From assembly GCF_036898825.1 (NCBI RefSeq), contig NZ_JARUND010000001.1:310001-374000 (forward strand): 64,000 bases of DNA, written 5' to 3'. The notes below the pieces were generated by a model. That model saw nothing but the letters and a program-made list of their open reading frames with translations, ran no database searches and was not told where the DNA came from. This document shows, in pieces, positions 62,234 to 64,000 of this stretch. This DNA comes from Streptomyces sp. B21-083 (GTDB lineage Bacteria > Actinomycetota > Actinomycetes > Streptomycetales > Streptomycetaceae). Position 1 is the stretch's first letter, and every line of letters starts with the position of its first letter. The position numbers were made by a program, and so were the translations under genes.

Positions 62234-63325
62234 TCAGGTCGTCGTGGACGATTTCCCGGTCGACGGCCTTTCGCGGAGGGCGTTGACGACCGCCCGCTCC
62301 AGGACCGCCGACCGGTTGATCAGGGTGCCCTTCTTGCCCATGGATGTGTCCCTGATGAGGTAGCTGCGTTCGCCCAGGTACTCCAGCGTGGTCGGGTCGA
62401 AGATCCAGGCGGTGCGCCAACCGGTCCGGGTGTTGTCGCGGGCCACGCCGATCCCGTGCCGGCCGGCCGCGTCCACCGCGTCGGAGTCCTCGGTCACGCC
62501 GGGGATCTTCGCCGCGGCCTTGTACAGCGCGGCCGCGGTCTTCGGCGGCATCACCGTCTCCCGCAGCAGCTCACCGATGGCGTCGAAGGCGTCCTGGTCC
62601 GGGTTCCGGTCCCCGGCCGGGGTGTCACGCGCGTCCTGGTCCGTGGTGATCTCGGTGGCGAGCCGCTGGAGCAGGGCGTCGGGGTCGGTGGGCAGGGAGG
62701 CCAGCCACGTGTACGTCGGCCGGTTGAGGCCCGCCGGGTAGCCGACGGCCGTCTCACCGTCCGGGACCCCGACGGTGATCGGGAAGTACGAGCCGTCCTG
62801 GTGGATCAGCCCTTCATCGATCACCGGCCCCGACTTCTGCGTCATCCAGACCTCGCGCTCGCGGGGCTCGGTCAGCTTCACCGGACCGTCGAACTTGCCC
62901 TCGTTCTCGGTCTGCAGTGTCCTGACGTACACGAACTGGTCGCCGATGACCGTCTGTTCGTCGCTCTTCGAGGCGACCGAGGCGATTCGGTCCAGCAGCA
63001 CGGCCGCGCCACGCGGGACCGTCGCCCCGGAGCCGGCGCCTGCGGCGGACGGCGCCGGAGCGTTGTCCTTGCCGGTCACGGCGAGCGTGGTGAGCAGTAC
63101 CCCGCCCAGGGCCAGTCCGGCGGCGGGCAGCAGGACGGCGGGGCGCAGGAGGCGGGGGCGCGAGCGGGCGGTGGTGCGGTCGCCGTCCTGGTCGATCAGA
63201 CGCATCAGGGTGTCCTTGTGGTGGAGATGACGGCCCGGGGGCAGGTCCCGTTCGGCCGGGCCCGGCAGCAGCCGGGCCAGTTCCTCACGTTCGGCCCGCT
63301 CGGGGCCGGAGGTACGGTCGTTCAT
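62234..63325 (-). CDS. CU044_5270-family membrane protein (sigma-factor partner)
   Basis: A 363-residue protein: a cytosolic N-terminal about 60 residues with EELARLLPGPAERDLPPGRH and a basic turn, one membrane segment (LLPAAGLALGGVLLTTLAVT at about 66-85), and a long outer domain (VAVLL-type start, EREVWMTQKSGP, GLNRPTYTWLASLPTDPDAL, GTRTGWR-like W-rich end). Family members are encoded with ECF sigma factors and probably act as regulators. ATG 63325 overlaps the sigma stop. Confidence 0.88.
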   Translation of the reverse strand: MNDRTSGPERAEREELARLLPGPAERDLPPGRHLHHKDTLMRLIDQDGDRTTARSRPRLLRPAVLLPAAGLALGGVLLTTLAVTGKDNAPAPSAAGAGSGATVPRGAAVLLDRIASVASKSDEQTVIGDQFVYVRTLQTENEGKFDGPVKLTEPREREVWMTQKSGPVIDEGLIHQDGSYFPITVGVPDGETAVGYPAGLNRPTYTWLASLPTDPDALLQRLATEITTDQDARDTPAGDRNPDQDAFDAIGELLRETVMPPKTAAALYKAAAKIPGVTEDSDAVDAAGRHGIGVARDNTRTGWRTAWIFDPTTLEYLGERSYLIRDTSMGKKGTLINRSAVLERAVVNALRERPSTGKSSTTT

Positions 63326-63990
63326 CGGGCTTCCTCCTGGATGGGCGGGGCCACGAACGCGGCCCTGTTCTCTACCTCTCCGCGACGGAGGCGGGGTTCC
63401 CTTCCGGATCGGACCTCTTCTCCGGGTCGTGCCTCCCGCACGGACCCGTCCGGTGTCCGGCGGAGCTGCTCGTCGGTGAGCCGTCGCAGGCGGGTACGGG
63501 CGCGGGACAGCCGAGACCGTACGGTGCCCACCGGGACGCCCAACGCCTCCGCGGTCTCGGCATAGTCCAGCCCGGACCAGACGCAGAGGGCCAGCACCTC
63601 GCGTTCCTGGCGGTGGAGTCGGCCCAGTACCTGCCGGACCGCGGCGAGCCGCCGTGTGTCATCGACGCGTCCGGCCGTGGCGTCCGCGATGTCCGCCACC
63701 GGTCCCGGGGCGGGTCGGCGGGCGAGGAAGGCCAGGCGCCGCCCGATACCGCGGTTGGCGTTGCGCGCCTTGTTCGTGGCGATCCCGAGCAGCCACGGCC
63801 GTAGCGAGTCGCCCTCCGGCTCGACGGTGTGACGGGTACGCCAGGCGGCCAGGAAGGTCTCGGACAAAGCCTCCTCGGCCGTCGACCAATCACCCGTCAG
63901 CCGGTAGGCATGGTTGTAGACCGACCGCGCGTACTCCTCGTAGAGAGCGGCGAACGCCTCGCGATCGCCCGCCCTGATTCGTGCGCGCAT
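63322..63990 (-). CDS. ECF RNA polymerase sigma factor near the right edge
   Basis: A sigma factor of at least 222 residues. Region 2 is AFAALYEEYARSVYNHAYRL, WSTAEEALSETFLAAWRTRH and LRPWLLGIATNKARN; region 4 is VLGRLHRQEREVLALCVWSG then LDYAETAEALGVPVGTVRSR. ATG 63990 is the first visible start, but the true start may lie beyond the window. The C-terminal 45 residues after region 4 are basic and low complexity. It is coupled (ATGA) to the CU044_5270 gene. Confidence 0.92.
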   Translation of the reverse strand: MRARIRAGDREAFAALYEEYARSVYNHAYRLTGDWSTAEEALSETFLAAWRTRHTVEPEGDSLRPWLLGIATNKARNANRGIGRRLAFLARRPAPGPVADIADATAGRVDDTRRLAAVRQVLGRLHRQEREVLALCVWSGLDYAETAEALGVPVGTVRSRLSRARTRLRRLTDEQLRRTPDGSVREARPGEEVRSGREPRLRRGEVENRAAFVAPPIQEEAR

Positions 63991-64000
63991 GCGCTCCCGA

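Noticed and set aside
1..64000. CRISPR arrays, rRNA and tRNA genes
   Set aside because: I found no regularly spaced repeats with unique spacers and no rRNA or tRNA signatures.

Overview
The window looks like the chromosome of a Streptomyces or close relative. It is strongly GC rich, codons mostly end in G/C, rare TTA codons sit in secondary-metabolism genes, starts are often GTG/TTG, and the families are typical of that genus (CdaR/PucR regulators, FAAL lipopeptide synthetases, CU044_5270 proteins, S8 proteases, Ig-fold L,D-transpeptidase). All assignments rest on reading the sequence; no database search was run.

Layout. (1) 1-7.9 kb is a worn left flank: a truncated S8 protease, an SMP-30 lactonase-like gene, a DUF721 remnant, an orphan SUKH protein, a frameshifted tyrosine-recombinase stub, a PadR-controlled flavin monooxygenase operon, a pentapeptide-repeat protein and an IS30 remnant. 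(2) 7.9-12.6 kb carries a 5-aminolevulinate synthase diverging from two overlapping adenylate-forming ligases. This is the gene trio known to make and attach the C5N unit (2-amino-3-hydroxycyclopent-2-enone) in manumycin-type metabolites. (3) 13-18.2 kb has an HSL-type hydrolase, transposase remnants, a PucR/CdaR-type regulator and a ferredoxin-reductase/fatty-acid-desaturase pair. (4) 18.4-39.6 kb is a hybrid NRPS-PKS locus: C-PCP-TE on the minus strand, then on the plus strand KS-AT-cMT-KR-ACP, C-A-PCP, an Fe(II)/2-oxoglutarate oxygenase, a GNAT, FAAL-ACP-C-A-PCP, an MFS exporter and a free-standing A domain. A plausible order is fatty acid -> Asn -> C-methylated, ketoreduced extender -> unknown residue -> Thr loaded in trans -> TE release. 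The C5N genes suggest an aminocyclopentenone cap on the released acid. I know of no described compound with this exact combination, so this is the strongest candidate for an undescribed system.

(5) 39.8-48.5 kb is mixed housekeeping: degenerate thioredoxin, HNH-like protein, RibD-type reductase, methyltransferase, L,D-transpeptidase, cupredoxin lipoprotein divergent from an ECF sigma/zinc anti-sigma pair, and a COG4705 membrane protein. (6) 48.7-54.2 kb has an ABC exporter/NarL two-component operon behind a 24-bp perfect palindrome, and a BlaI/M56 pair with its own operator. (7) 54.3-60.1 kb is a tightly overlapped DedA-PAP2-PAP2-OmpR regulator-histidine kinase operon (undecaprenyl-phosphate recycling type) followed by two more COG4705 paralogues. 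All three COG4705 genes have the same direct repeat upstream. (8) 60.3-64 kb has a bile-acid-symporter-like permease, a secreted AMIN-like protein, a CU044_5270 protein and an ECF sigma factor reaching the right edge.

A diverged repeat of about 150 bp occurs once on each side of the biosynthetic region (3.5 kb and 41.2 kb) in inverted orientation. Together with several transposase scars this suggests assembly or movement by recombination.
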